Below, piece after piece: positions 62,030-64,000 of a stretch of DNA of 64,000 bases. The notes beneath the pieces are model-generated. The model searched no databases. It was not told the DNA's origin and saw nothing but the letters and a program-made list of their open reading frames with translations. Every line of letters begins with the position of its first letter. The stretch's first letter is position 1. Source of the DNA: Persicobacter diffluens (lineage in GTDB: Bacteria; Bacteroidota; Bacteroidia; Cytophagales; Cyclobacteriaceae). Location: assembly GCF_036244895.1 (NCBI RefSeq), contig NZ_BQKE01000003.1, positions 124,001 to 188,000 of the forward strand, in the 5' to 3' direction. The position numbers and the translations under genes were made by a program.

Positions 62030-63361
62030 CTATGCGGCTAGCGTGGCATTATTTCGCTTAAGCACCGGAATAGCCTTCCCGAGGAACAACCACTGAAAGA
62101 GGCCACGAGAAATTAAAAACAATAACATCCCACCCCACAATGCCATCTGTTCATCCCAACGGCATACCACCAAATAAAATGGGAAGAACACCAAAAAAGT
62201 AGACAGAAACATAGTATTGCGCATCCATTTGGAAGCAGTAGCCCCTATATAAATCCCATCCCAAAGATAGGAAGGAAAAGAAATAAGTGGAATGAGCGCT
62301 ACCCAGGGCAAATACTGAAGGGCGTGCCTAATAATATGTTCCTGGTTTGTCAGCAGTGATAAAATCAACTCTCCACCAAACCAATAGGACAGGCTAAACA
62401 AAGCGGCCAACAACAATCCCCAATGGAACAACCTCTTAACCAGCTTTCTCAAAGCCCATTGATCTTTAGCCCCTACATACTCCCCTACTATTGCTTCAGC
62501 GGCATAAGCAAATCCGTCGATCAAATAGGAAAAGAACATTAAAAACTGCATCAATAAGGTATTCACTGCCAAGACTTCCTCACTGATACCCGCAGAGGCG
62601 GAAGTAAAGAAATTGAAAACCAATAGCAAACAAATGGTCCTGATAAAGATGTCTCGATTCACAAGGAAAAAGGCAGTCATGCCTTTCAAATTAAAGATTA
62701 AACTCCTATTCACCTCTTTCAACACCCAGGGATACTTGTATAATATTACGCCTCCCAAAACGAAAAAACCTAAATACTGGGCCATCAAAGTGCCTAATGC
62801 AGCCCCCTCTACATCCATATTTAATTGATAAATGAAAAATGCCGACAACAACACATTACAAACATTTATCAATAAAGTAATGGCCATGGGAAGTTTTGCA
62901 TTCTGCAAACCGATCGTCCAACCCATTAAAGCATACAGTCCGATCGTTGCAGGAGCAGCCCATATCCGTACCATAAAATACCGCCAGGCCTCCGCTTTCA
63001 AAGTAGCACTACCTTCTACCAAATAAAATCCGAGCTTTCCGATGGGCCATTGAAATAATATACATAACAAACCAACCCCAACGCCCACTGCCAGGGCTCG
63101 AAATAATAAGGATCGCATTTCTGAGCGATCATTACGACCATAAGCCTGGGCAACCAAACCGGTGGTCCCCATTCTTAGAAAACCAAAAGACCAATAAAGG
63201 AAGTTAAAAATAATACTGCCCAACGCCATGGCGCCCAAAAAAACAGGATCATCTAAATGCCCCAATAGCGCCAGATCCACCATCCCTAATAAGGGCACCG
63301 TAATATTGCTGATAATATTTGGTATTGCCAGCCGTAATATTTTTTGATCAATTTTGCTCAT
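62030..63361 (-). CDS. MATE family exporter (DinF-like)
   Basis: 443 aa from ATG 63361 (MSKIDQKILRLAIPNIISNITVPL); an ATG at 63379 adds six residues. The open frame further upstream (to 63463) looks like leader DNA. Twelve hydrophobic segments. LLGMVDLALLGHLDDPVFLGAMALGSIIFNFLYWSFGFLRMGTTGLVAQAYGRND is characteristic of the DinF branch of the MATE superfamily. It is convergent with the B12 operon. Substrate unknown (drugs, organic cations or a metabolite). Confidence 0.87.
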   Translation of the reverse strand: MSKIDQKILRLAIPNIISNITVPLLGMVDLALLGHLDDPVFLGAMALGSIIFNFLYWSFGFLRMGTTGLVAQAYGRNDRSEMRSLLFRALAVGVGVGLLCILFQWPIGKLGFYLVEGSATLKAEAWRYFMVRIWAAPATIGLYALMGWTIGLQNAKLPMAITLLINVCNVLLSAFFIYQLNMDVEGAALGTLMAQYLGFFVLGGVILYKYPWVLKEVNRSLIFNLKGMTAFFLVNRDIFIRTICLLLVFNFFTSASAGISEEVLAVNTLLMQFLMFFSYLIDGFAYAAEAIVGEYVGAKDQWALRKLVKRLFHWGLLLAALFSLSYWFGGELILSLLTNQEHIIRHALQYLPWVALIPLISFPSYLWDGIYIGATASKWMRNTMFLSTFLVFFPFYLVVCRWDEQMALWGGMLLFLISRGLFQWLFLGKAIPVLKRNNATLAA

Positions 63362-63463
63362 TAATGTAAAATTAGACATTCCTGCTTTCCTATCAGCTAT
63401 ATAATTAGCCTTTCTTGGATAAATACACATTCCCGCCCTTGCCAACCAAACAGCTCCACGCAT

Positions 63464-63955
63464 TAAAATAAGATTAATTATTTTAAATCATGAAAAGCAT
63501 AGCTTTGTCATCTTTTGGGTGTTTTCAGAGCCTTGATTCAGAATTTTTACATCATTTTTGATTTTACTAGGTGATTATCAACCCTACTTGGATTATTTTT
63601 TAAAAAACATTTGAAAATTTATTGTTTTATTACAAACAGCGACAATTAAGAATCCAAATTATTATTCGAATTATAACATTTTTAGATTTGAAATTAACCA
63701 TATTTTAATCCTCTTTTTGCGGATATCTAAATCAAAAGGCGAGTTCATTATCATTTTCACAAATTCAATAATTAAATCATAATGAATTTCATGAGGCTTG
63801 TATAAATTTCCTGCAATTTTTGTTCGAAAAAAATTTCGTATAAATTGCTTTCAACCAAAGAAAATAATCCAACTCAATCTTTTTAAGGTTGAATATTTTC
63901 CGAAAATCAATTACCAAAAAATAACCTGTTATGGGTTTCAATTAACCGTTTTATT
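63464..63955. other. A/T-rich intergenic region, promoter-like
   Basis: 492 nt of strongly A/T-rich DNA between the divergent MATE gene and the gene starting at the right edge. No hairpin, repeat copy or reading frame stands out. Confidence 0.4.
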
Positions 63956-64000
63956 ATGATTACTATTACAGCAGCAGACAGTCTCTTGGCAATGGCGCCA
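63956..64000 (+). CDS. Start of a gene cut by the window edge
   Basis: ATG 63956 opens 15 codons (MITITAADSLLAMAP) that remain open to the last base. It is preceded by long A/T-rich non-coding DNA, fitting a gene start. Too short to assign. Confidence 0.35.
   Translation, partial: MITITAADSLLAMAP

Noticed and set aside
61817..62041. 74-codon plus-strand frame downstream of the small membrane gene
   Set aside because: Half of it is repeat copy L and no family is recognisable.
1..64000. CRISPR array, tRNA, rRNA or complete insertion sequence
   Set aside because: No regularly spaced direct repeats, no tRNA cloverleaf signatures and no full transposase gene were seen; the Rpn-like gene is a nuclease of the transposase-like family but lacks element ends.

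Overview
The window looks like chromosomal DNA of a marine, agar-degrading member of the Bacteroidota, most likely Cytophagales. The supporting signs are a GH86 agarase/porphyranase-type enzyme with CBM6 modules and a type IX secretion (T9SS) sorting domain, a BtuB/BtuG-type vitamin B12 uptake locus behind a cobalamin riboswitch, the short Bacteroidota form of arginine decarboxylase, a DUF5522 mini-protein and moderate GC. The genus is not determinable from this window. No tRNA, rRNA, CRISPR array or complete insertion sequence was seen.

Layout. 1-5.7 kb: end of a large secreted polysaccharidase and a secreted CE1-like esterase. 5.9-7.3 kb: an Rpn-type PD-(D/E)XK nuclease gene followed by a free-standing duplicate of its C-terminal tail. 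7.4-13.4 kb: AhpD-like protein, AraC regulator, small envelope proteins, an MtfA-like peptidase with a SEC-C tail, a DUF1295 membrane enzyme and a DUF4421-type protein. 13.6-25.4 kb: RmlD-like reductase, polyamine genes (speA, and a coupled speD-speB), tcdA, TatD hydrolase, serine hydrolase, small envelope proteins, and a DnaQ-like/GIY-YIG gene interrupted by a one-base frameshift at an A7 run. 25.4-41 kb: surface-polysaccharide cluster with a Wzx-like flippase, an initiating glycosylphosphotransferase, CDP-glucose 4,6-dehydratase, two RmlC-like epimerases, a SAF-domain oxidoreductase, six further glycosyltransferases including tandem GT14 genes, a seventh (GT4) at the left edge, and a beta-helix lipoprotein. 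41.3-56.4 kb: mixed housekeeping and regulatory genes (RlmF, YqhD-like dehydrogenase, LexA-like and LacI regulators, histidine kinase). 56.7-61.7 kb: cobalamin riboswitch, surface lipoprotein, btuB and btuG-like genes. 62-63.4 kb: MATE exporter.

The most unusual feature is a dispersed family of about 220-bp repeats with about 17-bp terminal inverted repeats (TTAACCCGAATTATTCA type) and a conserved internal hairpin. Twelve copies plus one remnant are visible, six in each orientation. Seven lie between 42.7 and 54.1 kb, and none interrupts the polysaccharide cluster or the B12 operon. They look like non-autonomous MITE-type elements. In four copies (F, I, K, L) the repeat end coincides with the stop codon of a flanking gene.

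How the genes work together: the left edge serves extracellular agar or porphyran breakdown; speA-speB-speD form the arginine-agmatine-putrescine-spermidine route; the 25-41 kb block builds and exports a glycan that probably contains a sugar derived from CDP-4-keto-6-deoxyglucose; the riboswitch operon scavenges corrinoids.
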